DNA of 64,000 bases from the NCBI GenBank assembly GCA_024291935.2, contig JAGTYA010000026.1, positions 6,676,001-6,740,000 of the forward strand. Direction: 5' to 3'. The DNA comes from Okapia johnstoni. Taxonomy: Eukaryota; Chordata; Mammalia; Artiodactyla; Giraffidae. The translations under genes were made by a program, and so were the position numbers. The number at the start of each line of letters is the position of its first letter. Within the stretch, counting starts at the first letter, position 1. Of the stretch, positions 16,946 through 28,660 are shown in pieces. Under the pieces are notes generated by a model. It was not told where the DNA came from. It saw nothing but the letters and a program-made list of their open reading frames with translations, and searched no databases.

Positions 16946-17886
16946 TCTGTCTCCTGCATTAGCAGATGGGTTCTACGGCCATTTGGGAAGCTTTCCCCAA
17001 AGAGGTGCTACCTGAGGGACCCTGAAAGATGTATAGGACTTTGGCGAGCTATTTGAGGAAGAGAGAATAGCACTATGTAAGTCTGGGGACTGAAAGAGCC
17101 TCCATGCTTTAGGAACAGCGAGAGGAAACTGGTTTTTCGTGTTTGTTTTGGAAGGGGAGTGCTTAGAAAAAGTGGTAAGAGAGGAAGGCAGGCAACAAAG
17201 ATAGTCAGAAGCCAGATTCTTAAGGGCTTTAAATACTAAGCTGGAGCATTTACACAGAGCAGTAAGGATTTCAGCAGGGGAGTAACATTTTTGAAAATAC
17301 ATTTTTAAAAAAGGTTGATTGGGCTGCTCTGTGCGGGATGGACCACAGGGAGGGGATGTGGGCAGAAAGATTACTGAGAACAATGTGTCAGTGGGCAAGG
17401 AGAGCTATGCAGAAGGACTGGGCTTGGACAGTGCAGTGGGGGTGGAGAGGACGAAACAGATACTAGAAATATTCAGGAGGCAAATCAGCAGACCCGAATG
17501 TGGAGAGAGGAGAGTCTGGGAGAAAGCCCAGGTTTCTGGTATGAGAACAGGGTGGATGTAGGGGCTGTTCCTGAGATAGGAACATGGTGGGGGTGGGGGG
17601 GCACGGGGAACAGATTAGGAAACCAACAGGTCTGGCTGTGGGGAACAGAGTGGATAGAGTTACAGATTGGTGGCCATCTGGATGTGGACTTCCAGACAGA
17701 GCTCTAAGCTGTATCAGGGAGGTCATTAGTTGGAGGGGTGGAGGCAGGGCGGTTGGCATGGGAGTAGGTACCCCATGTTCAGGAGAGGGGCTCATCTGCA
17801 GGATGGACTTAGGGGCTCTAAGCAAGGGCCCTTGAAGACGGGGCAGACAACTTTTTTGCATAAAAAAGATTCAGGATAGAGCCCTG

Positions 17887-18060
17887 TTGTTTAGTCGCTC
17901 AGTCGTGTCCTACTCTTTTGCGACCCCAAGGACTGCCCAGGCAAGAATACTGGAGTGAGTAGCTATTTCCTTCTCCAGGGGATCTTCCCGATCCAGGGGT
18001 CGAACTCGCATCTCCTGTATTGGCAGGTAGATTCTTTACCGCTGAGCCACCTGGGAACCC
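17887..18060 (-). repeat. BovA SINE with 11-bp target-site duplication
   Basis: Antisense BovA with an internal deletion, from TTGTTTAGTCGCTCAGTCGT to GAGCCACCTGGGAACCCC. ATAGAGCCCTG is repeated at 17876-17886 and 18062-18072. Confidence 0.92.
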
Positions 18061-18299
18061 CATAGAGCCCTGTGGAGCTCCTACATTTAGGATACAGGTC
18101 AAAGTAGTGGGGCTCCCCGCAAAAGGGCACAGAACAACCAGGAGGATAAGAGGGTGAAGGTTGCCGGGATAGGGGCAACTAGCCAGAGGCCTTGGCTCTG
18201 GATGCCCTCCTGCAAACCCGGCCGGCGTGAGGGTGCGGTGGGCTGGGCTGGGCTGGGAACCGAGGAATCCGAGATTACCCCTCCCGCTGGGAGGAGGGG

Positions 18300-18502
18300 C
18301 TACCCAATCGTCTCCGCCTTAGCCGCTTTCCTCGCGGCTCCTGCCCCGACTCGTTCTGTCCCGGAAGTGGTCCTCTTCTGGCTCCGGGTGCCGGGAGACG
18401 AATGTCGGTGCTCCAGGAAGTGGCCCGGCGGCGGCGCGCCGGGCCCGGGCAGTGCTCGCTCCTGCTGGGGCGCTGCGGTAGCGCCCGGGTTTGGGCGTCG
18501 CC
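18300..18502 (+). promoter_or_regulatory. FIBP: FIBP promoter and 5'UTR region
   Basis: CpG-rich, TATA-less sequence upstream of the FIBP start. ETS-type motifs CCGGAAGTG at 18361-18369 and AGGAAGTGG near 18415 are visible. Exact start sites cannot be placed. Confidence 0.6.
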
Positions 18503-21500
18503 ATGACCAGCGAGCTGGACATCTTCGTGGGGAACACGACCCTCATCGACGAGGACGTGTATCGCCTTTGGCTGGACGGTTATTCGGGTCTGTGGGGGGC
18601 CGACTGGGGCAGCCGGTCTGGCGGAGCGGTTGTTTTGGATGGGAGAGGGGGCAGAACCAGGACTAGGCATCCTATAGGGCAGTGGGCAGAGGCCTGGGAG
18701 TATGAAATGCCTGGGGCTCGGGGCTGAAATCCCTGAAGAACCTCTAGGGTCGGCGGGGCGGGGCCTGATGCCTGCGCTCGCCTCCCAGTGTGCGACGCGG
18801 TGGCCCTAAGGGTGCGCTCGGGAATTCTGGAGCAGACCGGCGCCACAGCAGCGGTGCTGCAGAGCGACACCATGGACCACTACCGGACTTTCCACATGCT
18901 CGAGCGCTTGCTCCACGCGCCGCCCAAGCTGCTTCATCAGCTCATCTTCCAGATCCCGCCCTCTCGACAGGCGCTGCTCATCGAGAGGTGCTCACCTGGC
19001 GGGTGGTGGGGACGCCAACCAGTCTGGCCATGTACCCATTTTGCAGACTGACGATGAAGCCCGGGGACGGACGGGACTTACCCAAGCCTGGAGAAAGCTG
19101 AGAGCAGAAAGGGCCAAACCCAGGTCCTGCCAGCTCTCCTCTCCCCTGTTTTTATGGAAAGTCAGTAGTGTCGTCCCCAACTCCCCACAGGTATTATGCC
19201 TTTGACGAGGCCTTCGTGCGGGAGGTGCTGGGCAAAAAACTGTCCAAGGGCACCAAGAAAGACCTGGATGATATCAGCACCAAAACAGGCATCACCCTCA
19301 AGAGCTGCCGGAGACAGGTGGGCACTGCACCCGTCTGCCCCTTCGCACCATCGCTTTGGTTCCTGCCTCACCTCTAGCCCACTCCAACACCTCTGTGGCA
19401 GTGCCTTCATTTCCTCTCTTTTTGCCCCATCCAAGCCATCCCCTACTCTTGAGCCAGAGTGGCCTCTCAGAAGCCTAGATTTTTACCTTAGCTTTCTTCT
19501 GCTCACGAAATTTGAATGGTTCCCACTCTTTCCTATAGCAGCCACATTCCTTGGTCTTGACCTTCACACCCTCCTGTCATCCTGTCCCTGCCACCCTCTC
19601 TAGACTCCCCAGCCCCTGGCTTTCTTTGGCTCATCTGCCCCTACCTGTATTATTTTTACAGGGTATTATTTTAGGACATATCTACCCCTTGAAATCTAAG
19701 GCAGGGTCGGGGGGTGAGGGAGGTGGTCATATACCACCTTCTCCAAAAGCCTTGCCAGTGGTGCCAGGAAGAAGTAAGCCGCCTACTAGACCTTTAGCAT
19801 TTTCCTCTGTTACTCTTGTGAGCTCCCCAAGATGGCTTAGTATTTGCTGTTTCTTGAGTTCCTGGGGCTTAGCCAGGAAGGTCAGTTTCAGCACAAACTA
19901 GTGAAGAACTAGAGAGCATGATGCTAAAATAGGGGTGAATTTGTTGATAAGAGTGAGTAAACATTTATCCAAGGCAAGATGGCAGAAGCTGGTGAACATT
20001 TGGGGAATTGATAAGAGGTATTAATAATTAATAGGGCTTCCCAGGTGGCACATTGGTAAAGAACCCATCTGCCAATGCAGGAGATAATAGTTTGTTGAAG
20101 GAATAGCAAATACTCCATCAGTGTCTGGTGATTGGATAGGTGGGTAAGTGACAAAGGGATGCTCACCCAACAGTCTATTGGGTGAGCAACCTCTTCCTCT
20201 TCCTCTAACTGCCTTGCAGTTTGACAACTTTAAGCGCGTCTTCAAGGTGGTGGAGGAAATGCGGGGCTCCCTGGTGGATAACATCCAGCAGCACTTCCTC
20301 CTGTCCGACCGGCTGGCCAGGTGAGGGGCCAGGAGAGGGGCCAGGTGAGGAGCCAACTGCCTCCCCCTCCTGCACACTCTTTCCTTGTGCCGAGGCTGAT
20401 CCTTATTTTCTGCCCCAACCCGCATGACCTCCTTGCTGTACGGGGGCAATGGTTATCCCTCTCTTGGGCTGTACGTTGGTTCAGACTGGCCTGGGTTCGA
20501 ATTCCAGCCTGCCAGTTCACCAGCTGGACTGTTGTGAGGTGCCATGGGTAAAGCCCCTGATGGCACAGTCCCTAAGGCTTAGTAAGTACTCAGTAAATGG
20601 TCGCTGTTACTCTGTGGTCTCCCACCGTGTCCCTTAGGAGACCCAGGCTGAAACCTTCTCTTTGCCCAGAGGAGGAGGCCCAGAGAGACATGACTTGAAA
20701 CACATCACACAGTGAGTTAGGGTAGAGAGAGGCCATAACACGGAGGGCCCATCGACATTGTAGGTGGGAACTGCTTGCTAAGAAGGAATTTCAAGCCATG
20801 ATGGACTCCCCTCTCCCCACCCCGCAGGGACTATGCAGCTATTGTCTTCTTTGCCAACAATCGCTTTGAGACAGGGAAGAAAAAACTGCAGTATCTGAGC
20901 TTTGGGGACTTTGCCTTCTGTGCTGAGCTCATGATCCAGAACTGGACCCTTGGAGCCGTCGGTGAGGCCCCCACTGACGCAGGTGCAGGCCCCCGTTCCC
21001 AGCAGCCTTTCTTCTTCAGGGCCCCTGCCCAGCCACTTCTGCTCACAGCCCAGCGTCCCCACACATAGCTTGTCTGCAGACCAGGGACCCACAGCGTCTC
21101 TCTGGCTTGGGGCCAGTCCCTCCAGCTCTCTCACACCCAGTGTGCTCTTTTGGCTTGTGGGGGTGCCATGAGGTGGTGGGGGGGAAGGCTCAGGTTATCA
21201 CAGGAGGCATTTTTTATCTCCCACCTCCATTCCCTTCATGGGCCTCACTTAGACTCCCAGGTGGATGACATGGACATGGACTTAGACAAGGAGTTTCTCC
21301 AGGACTTGAAGGAGCTCAAGGTGCTCGTGGCTGACAAGGACCTTCTAGACCTGCACAAGAGGTGACCCTAAGGGTCTGTGGGGCAGGGCCTGAAGTGGGC
21401 GCCCAGGCAGTGCTGGCCTTGACCCTGTCTTCCTTCAGCCTGGTGTGCACTGCCCTCCGGGGGAAGCTTGGTGTCTTTTCGGAGATGGAAGCCAACTTCA

Positions 21501-22417
21501 AGGTGTGTGGCCCAGTCCAGCCTCTGTCCCTGGGGCATCTTCAACCTCCAGAGCCCTGTTCCCTACCTCCCCCCCAGCAGCTCTGCTCTTGGCCTAAGGT
21601 GCTGCTGCTGTTCCCTCTGCCTGCCCCTGCGGGGGAGCCGGCTCTTAAACGCTGGGGAATTACTTGATTGAGGGAGGTGGACAGATGTGGTCTCAGTCCC
21701 CAGCCTCTCTCGGGCAGAAGGCAGAACTCCCAGGCTCCCTGCCCCACAGAACCTGTCCCGGTGGCTGGTGAATGTGGCCGCCAAGCTGACCCACAATAAG
21801 GATGTCAGAGACCTGTTTGTAGACCTCGTGGAGAAGGTGAGTTGTCCTGCCGACTGCCCTCTGACCCCATCCTGGCCTGTCCTTGGGCTGTGCCAGTGCT
21901 AGAAGTTACCTTGGACCCACAGTTCGTGGAACCCTGCCGCTCTGACCACTGGCCGTTGAATGACGTGCGGCTCTTCCTGAATCAGTATTTGGCTTCGGTC
22001 CACTCCCTGGATGGCTTCCGGTGAGAGACCTCAGGCCTCCTTATCCTGCTGGCCTCCTGCTGGGGCCCAGCCCTCCTGCAGACTCGGAGTTCCCTGTTGT
22101 TTGGCCCTGGGGTTGGAAGTCACTCTGTTGACCAGAGTCTCAGCTCCATCACTGAGAAACTGACCTGATCTTGACAGGTTCCTTACTCTCTGTGCCTCAG
22201 TTCCTTCAGACATAAGCTGGGGGTGACAGCAGTAAGGCTTATAGGAATCCTGTGAGGATTAAATGAGTGAAGGTGTAGAGAGCACGTGGAGCAGGCCCAT
22301 GGGGATCCAGTCAGCATCAGCCAACACCATTACTGTTACCATTGCAGGCACCAGGCGCTCTGGGACCGCTACATGGGCACCCTCCGGGGCTGCCTCCTGC
22401 GCCTCTATCATGACTGA
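18503..22417 (+). CDS. FIBP: FIBP, FGF1 intracellular-binding protein
   Basis: Binds acidic FGF inside the cell and acts in its mitogenic signalling; nuclear and membrane-associated. Ten coding exons: 18503-18587, 18789-18987, 19191-19317, 20220-20320, 20828-20961, 21253-21361, 21439-21502, 21750-21836, 21923-22020 and 22348-22417. Phases agree throughout and give 357 residues, equal to the shorter human isoform. N-terminus [21 protein letters not shown]-terminus GCLLRLYHD. No recognised catalytic motif; this is the single-domain FIBP family. The start is the first ATG; an in-frame TTG 12 bases upstream is not needed. Exon 5 has a second in-frame donor at 20983 adding seven residues (GEAPTDA). 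The exon 1 donor GTCTGT is weak. Introns carry MIR and a short BovA piece (20033-20090). Confidence 0.97.
22105..22320 (+). repeat. MIR SINE in last FIBP intron
   Basis: Diverged MIR with TGTGCCTCAGTTCCTTCAGA and ATCCTGTGAGGATTAAATGA phrases. Confidence 0.7.
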
Positions 22418-22447
22418 GGACCCTCCGCCCTCCCTGCCCACACTGAC

Positions 22448-22453
22448 AATAAA
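22448..22453 (+). terminator. FIBP: FIBP polyadenylation signal
   Basis: AATAAA only 31 bp after the stop codon, so the 3'UTR is about 50 bases. Confidence 0.9.
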
Positions 22454-22673
22454 GTTGCCATGACTTTGGAGGAGGCTGTGAGTGGGTACACACATAGGTC
22501 CGCGCATGGAAGTGTGTGCGTGTTGCACACGTACGTCTCTGACTGTCATGGTATATGAGGATGTATGTGACCCCACAGAGACAAGGACATGTTGGAGAAC
22601 GGTATCTACTTGCTCCCCATCCATTTCTCCACCTTAGCCGCATCCACTCCAAAGACAGGGGGTCTTGTCTTGC

Positions 22674-22679
22674 TTTATT
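22674..22679 (-). terminator. CTSW: CTSW polyadenylation signal
   Basis: TTTATT on plus (AATAAA on minus), 106 bp past the CTSW stop. It faces the FIBP signal with about 220 bp between them. Confidence 0.88.
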
Positions 22680-22784
22680 CAATCCCCAGCAAGAATACTG
22701 GGAGAAGAAGCAAAAACCTTGGGGCGGGTGGCAGGGGAAGGTAACTGGCATGGCAGGAGAGGGCCAAGGGGCAGCCAGGCGGCC

Positions 22785-25700
22785 TCAGGGAGGGCAAGAG
22801 ACTTGTTGCCGCTTCTCAGGATGGCCCACTCTGGCAGTGACCGGGAACTTGGTGATGCCACAGGTGTTACTTCCTCGATGCAGCCGGAAATAGCCCTAAG
22901 AAGCCAGGGCCCATCAGCGCCAGACAGTGGGGAGAGGTCTGTCCTGCCCTGTCTGCCCCCAGTAGATCACACTCACCGCCTCACCCCAGTCAGCCCCCCA
23001 GGAGTTCTTCAGGGTCCAGTATGCCATGGAGCGGCGAGGGCGAGCGTAGGATCCGAACGAGGCTGCCTTCACCTGCCTCCCCTCCTTGGGCTTGGTTTTA
23101 CCAAAACCCACCAGCAGGACAGAATGATCCACGCGTGTGGGGTCACAGGTGGTAGGTGTGGCCTGGATCACACCCTTCTTGTATTGCTGCAGGGGCAGAG
23201 AGGCCGAGTCGGGGGCCGCCTCCCCTATATGCGCCGCCCCCTCCCCCGCCAGTCCCATTCCCTGCCTTATCTCACCTGCAGTAGTGACGCATTGATGGTC
23301 ACGGTGATGGGGCCTTGGGTGGCCAAGTGCCTGGCGATGCCTGGGGGTGGAAGGTGCCATGAGGCACCTCTCCTTCACCCCCTGCTCTCGGCTCACGGGC
23401 ATCTCTATCTATCTCTTCCCCTTTCCCACCCTCTAGCCCCTGCCCCCAGAGGTCCCTCCATCTCTGTCTATAGCCCTGTCCTGGTCTGTTTGTCCCTGTC
23501 TGTCTCCCCCCTGTGCCCGCCCGTGTCCCCATCCTGCCCGCACTCGGCTCGCAGGCCTGCAGCATTATGAAATCCTGGATCCAGGCCACCTTGTGCTTCT
23601 TAGCCAGGCACCTGTGGGCTTTGGCAATCCCTTCGAATGGATAGTCCTTCTCACTGGCCAGGCCGCCTAGAGATAAGTGAGGCCGGGGAGAAGGCTCAGT
23701 TCAGCCCGGGAACAGTACCCCTCCCCGCCCGCCCCCCGCCACAACTGCCCGGAGCAGCAGGCACTCACCGTTGTTGAGGACAGTGAAGAACGCATCCCAG
23801 ACGAAGCCTCCCTTGCAGCCGTCCCCACAGCGGTTACAGTCAAGCAGCTCTGGTGCCAGAAGGGACAGTGTGTGTGCCCAGGCCTCAGGCACCCCCGCCT
23901 CCTTCAGCCCCCCCGCCCCCGCCCCCAGCCGTACCTTGCACGGAGACCTCCACAGACTGATGGGAATGGATGGCCCATAGGGCCTCGATGTTGCCCGCTG
24001 CCGCCATGGCCCAGCAACAGTTGCAGTTTTGCTAGTGGTGAAAGGATGGAGGCGGTGGGGGCGGGTGAGGACTGCAGGCCCTCTCGTCCCCTCGCCACCC
24101 CCCCACCCCAAGGGCTGGATTGGGCCAGGCTGCTGGGCTTGGGGTGGAGGCAGATACCTGGTTCCTGACGGGTGAGATGGTGCCAGCATTCCGCCAGTCA
24201 CAGCGCGGGGGCACTGACTCCCCCCACTCTTCAGACCCCACCTTTCTGCTCACATTGAGGGCCTCTCCAGCCACCCGGTTTCCATAAAGCTGGACAAACT
24301 CCTCCTCTGGGGACACATGGGGCCATGAAGTTCACTGTTTTGACCCCTCCCCACCCCCACATCCTGCCTCCCACCCCAGCCATCCACATCCTGAGCCATT
24401 TGAGTCCCTGTAATGCCCCGGGAGGCAGAAAGATAAGGACCCTGAGGCGTAGAGAGAGGCCAGGTTCTTTGCTGGGGTGCACAGCCCTGCACCCAGTGTC
24501 TCTGAGCTGGGCTGCCGCCCAGGCCTCCACAGAGTTCCTGCCCTGATCTTGGATTCGGGGCAAACCCCCAGGCCTCTGGCCCTCGGGACTCCCTCGGGGG
24601 AACAGAAGCCAAGTCAGCCTGGTATCCACTGGGGAAGATCCTGCTTCCCCACCTACCACCCAGGGCTGGGAGGTCCAGTACCTGTGAGGTCACTGAATTT
24701 AGTCACCCCAAACTCGGCTGTGCCAAGGTCCTCCTCCTGCAGCCGCTGAGCCTTGGCCAGGTTTTGGGCAAAGATGTCCAAGCGGCGGGCGTGCTCTAGA
24801 CGGAAAGGAGGTTGTCCTAGGCTGGCGTGCAACCCCCCAGGGACAGGAAGCGGCCACCAGTTTGGCTTCCCACCCACACTCTCCTAGGTAAGCACTGGCT
24901 CCTTTCCTATGGTCCTTGCAGATCCCGCTACAGACACCTGGACCAAGGAAGTGGCTCCCCAGCCCCCCTAGGGTTGGGGTTTCATTGAAGGCAGGAAGAG
25001 AGTATCTGCCCACTTAGGGAAGAAGCCAAGTGAAAGGTTGGAAGGCTAGTGACAAGGGAAAGGTGGGTGGTCAGAGACCCACTTCCTGCCAGGTCATCTC
25101 TATCTCTACTTCACACCTCTGGCCGCAAGTCTGTGGCTGGAACATGGCAGGGGAGGGTTGGGGTACAAGTCCCTGGCACAGGAAGTCGGGCTGAAAGGTG
25201 CCCACAGACCTCCCCCATGGGAGATGAGATCCAGAGGGCAGAAACAGGGCTGGCAACTCATGGTGGTGGGAAGGGAATCCACAAAATGGGTAATCCTGGG
25301 TGCTTGCTGGATGACGAGCAGTCTCGTGCTGCTGCAGTCACAAGAAAGTGGCTTTGGACCTGAAGATCCTCTCGGACCAGTCAAACCCCCAACAGCTGTC
25401 ACCTCCCTCTAGGTTCATAGCCAAGGAGGATCCTGTCCCCACTTGTGCATTTGGGAAACCAGGGACTACACTCCCAGCCCCCCGTTACTGTCCTGAGTGG
25501 CTTTGGCCAAATGCATTCCCCACCCTGAGCCTGAATTTCCTTGTCTGTTAAATGAGAGCAGGGGTTTGGACTGGAGACGCATGTGCCCCGGGATACCTGC
25601 TGGATTTGGGTAACTCCGGTTGTACTGCATCTGAAACAATCTGAAGACCTCTTTCAGCTCCAGCGGCTGGGGACCGGGGTCCTGGGTGGCGGGGGGAGGA

Positions 25701-26033
25701 GAGGGGGTCAAAAAAAGCAGTGGGGAGGGGGTGAGGTGAGGAGTCATGGCCGAGACCACACCTCAGCTCCCACCCGAGCTGGGACTGGACTAGGGTTGCA
25801 GCCGGTTCACCCACTTTTCTCCCTGTATGGGCCTGAGCACATGGATCATCCCTTCAGTCTCAGTTGCTCCCTCTGAAAAACAGGAATGAAGCCCTGTTTC
25901 TGCCGGGGTGAGCCCCAGGCATGGGGAGAAGGTTGGGGACACTTACCCGGCCCCTGAGGGAGCCCTTGATGTCTTGAGCCAGGCCTGCCACCAGCAGGGC
26001 CAGGAGGAAGGAGAGGTGGACAGTTGGTGCCAT
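22785..26033 (-). CDS. CTSW: CTSW, cathepsin W (lymphopain)
   Basis: Papain-family (C1A) cysteine protease of cytotoxic T and NK cells, retained in the endoplasmic reticulum. Ten coding exons in transcript order: 26033-25947, 25681-25597, 24795-24682, 24306-24158, 24031-23935, 23849-23769, 23666-23544, 23340-23276, 23186-22977 and 22895-22785. They give 373 residues (human 376). The signal peptide is about residues 1-20. Catalytic residues are present: oxyanion Q145, nucleophile C151 in NCNCCWAM, H288 in [11 protein letters not shown] and N328 in KNSWG. The CTSW-specific insertion after the histidine (about 297-321) and the Cys-Pro-Pro end are kept. The exon 7 donor (A, then GTGCGG) is weak but is the only one preserving frame. 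Divergent neighbour: EFEMP2. Confidence 0.96.
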
Positions 26034-27180
26034 GATACGGCAGACTAGAGTGTCTGGGGCAGGAAACTGCAGACCAAGGTGGAGGGGCTGAGAGGGTGGA
26101 GCTGGAGAAACCACAAAAGGGAAACCAGGTCAGTAGGGGGAGGAGGACCCCCCCACACACACATACACAAGAGGGCTTCAGGCTTTTGTCCCTGCATGGC
26201 CCCTGCCTGCTGGTACCCAACTCTACCTGTTGTCTTTATTCAGCAGAGGCTCTCTGCCACCCCTGTCCTGGGCAATCCTAAGGATGTGGAGATGGATCTG
26301 GCCTTAAGGGGACAGGAGGAGACAGATGCTAAGTGGGCAGTAACAATATAGGGCCATTGGTGCCTGGAGGGGGAAACAGGGCTCTGGGAGCCACAGGCCC
26401 TAATGATGGGGGGGGGGGGTGTGAATGGTGGTCAGTACCCCCAGGAAGCATTCTTGTTCATCCTACTACAAAGCTCAGTCAGCTCAGGCATCACCGCCAA
26501 GAAGCTCGCCTATCCTGCAGCCCCTTGAGCCCCCGGTGTGCCTGTGTCTACTGGGCGTCTGCATCCCAACCACACCGGACGTGTCTGCCTTGCTTGTGTC
26601 CTCAGCACCCCGGAAGGGGCCGCATGCAGAGCTGGCTCAGGGGTATTTGCTGGCTTAGTGATTAGTCGTCTTTTTTAACCAGAAAAGTTCAGGGTCCAGG
26701 GGACAGCAAGTGGCAGCTATGACCTCCTCTGTTCTTCATTCTTGTCACAGTCTGGGGACAGGAGGAGGTATGTGAATGGGCCTCAGGGGGCAGGAAGATA
26801 GCAGGATTGGCACCTCAGACAGAGCCAGGCCGGAGGCTGAGGCCTGGGCAGGGGTGTTAACACCTGTCACTTGTGCCTTGAAGTGGGTCCTTGGGTTCAG
26901 GGGCTCTCACATGGATCTTCAGTCTGGGAACCAGCATCCAAGACCAGAGACAGGTGAGAAAAAAACTGCTTTTCCAGGGTTTCCATGGGGATGGGAGCCA
27001 GGGGAAAGGATCCATTCATTCATGTGCTGATTACCTCATTTCTTCATTCATTGGGAATCTTCCCAAAGCCCTGAGGTCCCTTTTTCCTGCACACCCACCC
27101 CCACACACATACCATGTAGTAAGCCAGGGGTCTTCCCTGGGGGAAAAAAAAAGAGAATGATGCTGACTTTATTAAAACGC
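26034..27180. other. CTSW: Region upstream of CTSW
   Basis: 5' flank of CTSW with no other gene. It contains a G9-10 run near 26408 and a CACACACA stretch near 26155. No CpG island is present, in keeping with a tissue-restricted promoter. No confident core element was seen. Confidence 0.5.
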
Positions 27181-27186
27181 AGTAGA

Positions 27187-27535
27187 GGACTTCCCTGGTG
27201 GTTCAGTGGATAAGAATCTGCCTGCCAATGCAGGGAACATGGGTTCAATCCCTGGAATCCAGGAAGATGCCACATGCAGAGGAACAACTAACACTGCAAA
27301 CCTCAAGTACCGAGCCTGTGCTCTAGAGCCTGGGAGCCAAAACTACTGAGCCCGTGTACTGCAACTATTGAAGCCCGTGCACGTAAATCCTGTGCTCTGC
27401 AACAAGAGAAGCCACTTCAATGAAAAACCTGTGCACCACAAAGAAGAGAAACCCGGCTCACTGCAACTAGAGAAAGCCTGCACGCAGCACCAAAGACCTA
27501 GCACAGCCATAAATAAATAAATACATTGCAAAAAT
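27187..27535 (+). repeat. Full-length CHR SINE
   Basis: GGACTTCCCTGGTGGTTCAG head, GGTTCAATCCCTGGAATCC, GAACAACTAACACTGCAAAC body and an ATAAATAAATAAATACA tail. Confidence 0.9.
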
Positions 27536-27684
27536 GCAGCAGACAGACTGTCTACAGAAGGGTACCTGGCTCCATGATTCTAGTTTCCAGTCGTGTGTCC
27601 CAAGCTGGTTTTAGCCGTGTGTGACCTATGACTAAGGGACCCCTGTCACCCCCAGAGCTGGAGGTTTAAAATAACAGCTTTAGG

Positions 27685-27978
27685 TTCCTGCTTGCCCAGT
27701 GGTTAAGAATCTGCCTGCCAATGCAGGAGATGCGGGTTCAATTCCTGGCCCGGGAAGATCCCACAACCCACAGGGCAACTAAGCCCATCAGCCACAACTA
27801 TTGAGCCTATGCTCTAGAGCCTGGGAGTTGCAACTACTGAAGTCTGCATACCTAGAGCCTGTGCTCTGCAACAAGAGAAGCCACCACAGTGGGAAGCCCA
27901 CTCACTGCAACTAGAGAAAGCCCTTGGGCAGCAGTGAAGACCCAGCACAGTCTAAATAAATAAATAAATAAATAAATA
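27685..27978 (+). repeat. Full-length CHR-type SINE
   Basis: TAGGTTCCTGCTTGCCCAGT head, a GCGGGTTCAATTCCTGGC B-box region, AAGCCCATCAGCCACAAC body and an (ATAA)n tail ending near 27978. Confidence 0.88.
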
Positions 27979-28660
27979 AGTTTTATGGAGGTATAGTTCA
28001 CATACCATAAAATTCACCATTTTAAAGTGTTTAGATAATTCAGTGATTTTTCATGTATTTGCGTAACTGTGCAACCATAACCACTGTCTAATTTCAGAGC
28101 ATTCTCATCACCCCAAAAGAAATCCCTTACCCATCCGTAGTCATTCTCACATTCCCCTCTCCCCTGGCAATCACTAATCTAGTTTGTTTTTCAGATTTGC
28201 CTATTCTGGTTGTGTCATATAAATGGAATATGTGGCCTTTAGTGTCTGGCTTCTTTCAGCTAGTGTCGTTTTCAAGATTCATCCATGTTGTAGTGCATAG
28301 CAGTAGTTCATTCCTTTTTATGGCCGAATAATATTCTATCATATCATTTTTTTGTTTCTCCTTTCATCAATAGATGAAAATTCCTTTGGTTCTATATTTT
28401 CAACACTTATGAATAGTGTTACTATGAACACTGTGTACAGATTTGTGTGTGTGTGGACATATGTTTTCAATCCCCCTGCGTATATACACCTAAGAGTGAA
28501 ATTGCTGGGTCATGTGCTAACATTTTTGAGGACCTGCCAGACTGTTTTCCACAGCAGCCGCCCCATCTTACATTCCCACTCATAGTGTGAGGGTTCCAAT
28601 TTCTCCATATCCTCTCCAGCACTTGTTACTGTCTTTTGGGTTTTAAAGACATTATTTTTA
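27979..28660 (-). mobile_element. L1 3'-region fragment, antisense
   Basis: Reverse-complement L1 3' sequence: ATTCACCATTTTAAAGTG, TTCATCCATGTTGTAGTG, CCGAATAATATTCTATCA and CCACAGCAGCCGCCCCATC. No intact frame. Confidence 0.8.

Larger units (their letters stand above)
16351..18290. other. CCDC85B-FIBP intergenic region
   Basis: No gene supported. 16351-16640 is unique C-rich sequence. 17020-17720 is diverged purine-rich sequence that looks like an old interspersed repeat of unresolved class. Two BovA copies are listed separately. Confidence 0.5.

Noticed and set aside
18491..18502. Upstream TTG start for FIBP
   Set aside because: The conserved ATG at 18503 begins the known N-terminus; no reason for a non-ATG start.
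23541..23550. Apparent loss of the CTSW exon 7 splice donor
   Set aside because: A GT two bases further on (GTGCGG) joins exon 8 in frame with the same residue count as human.
22665..23570. 301-residue plus-strand frame
   Set aside because: Antisense to CTSW exons 8-10 and its 3'UTR; the CTSW exons on the other strand explain the sequence.
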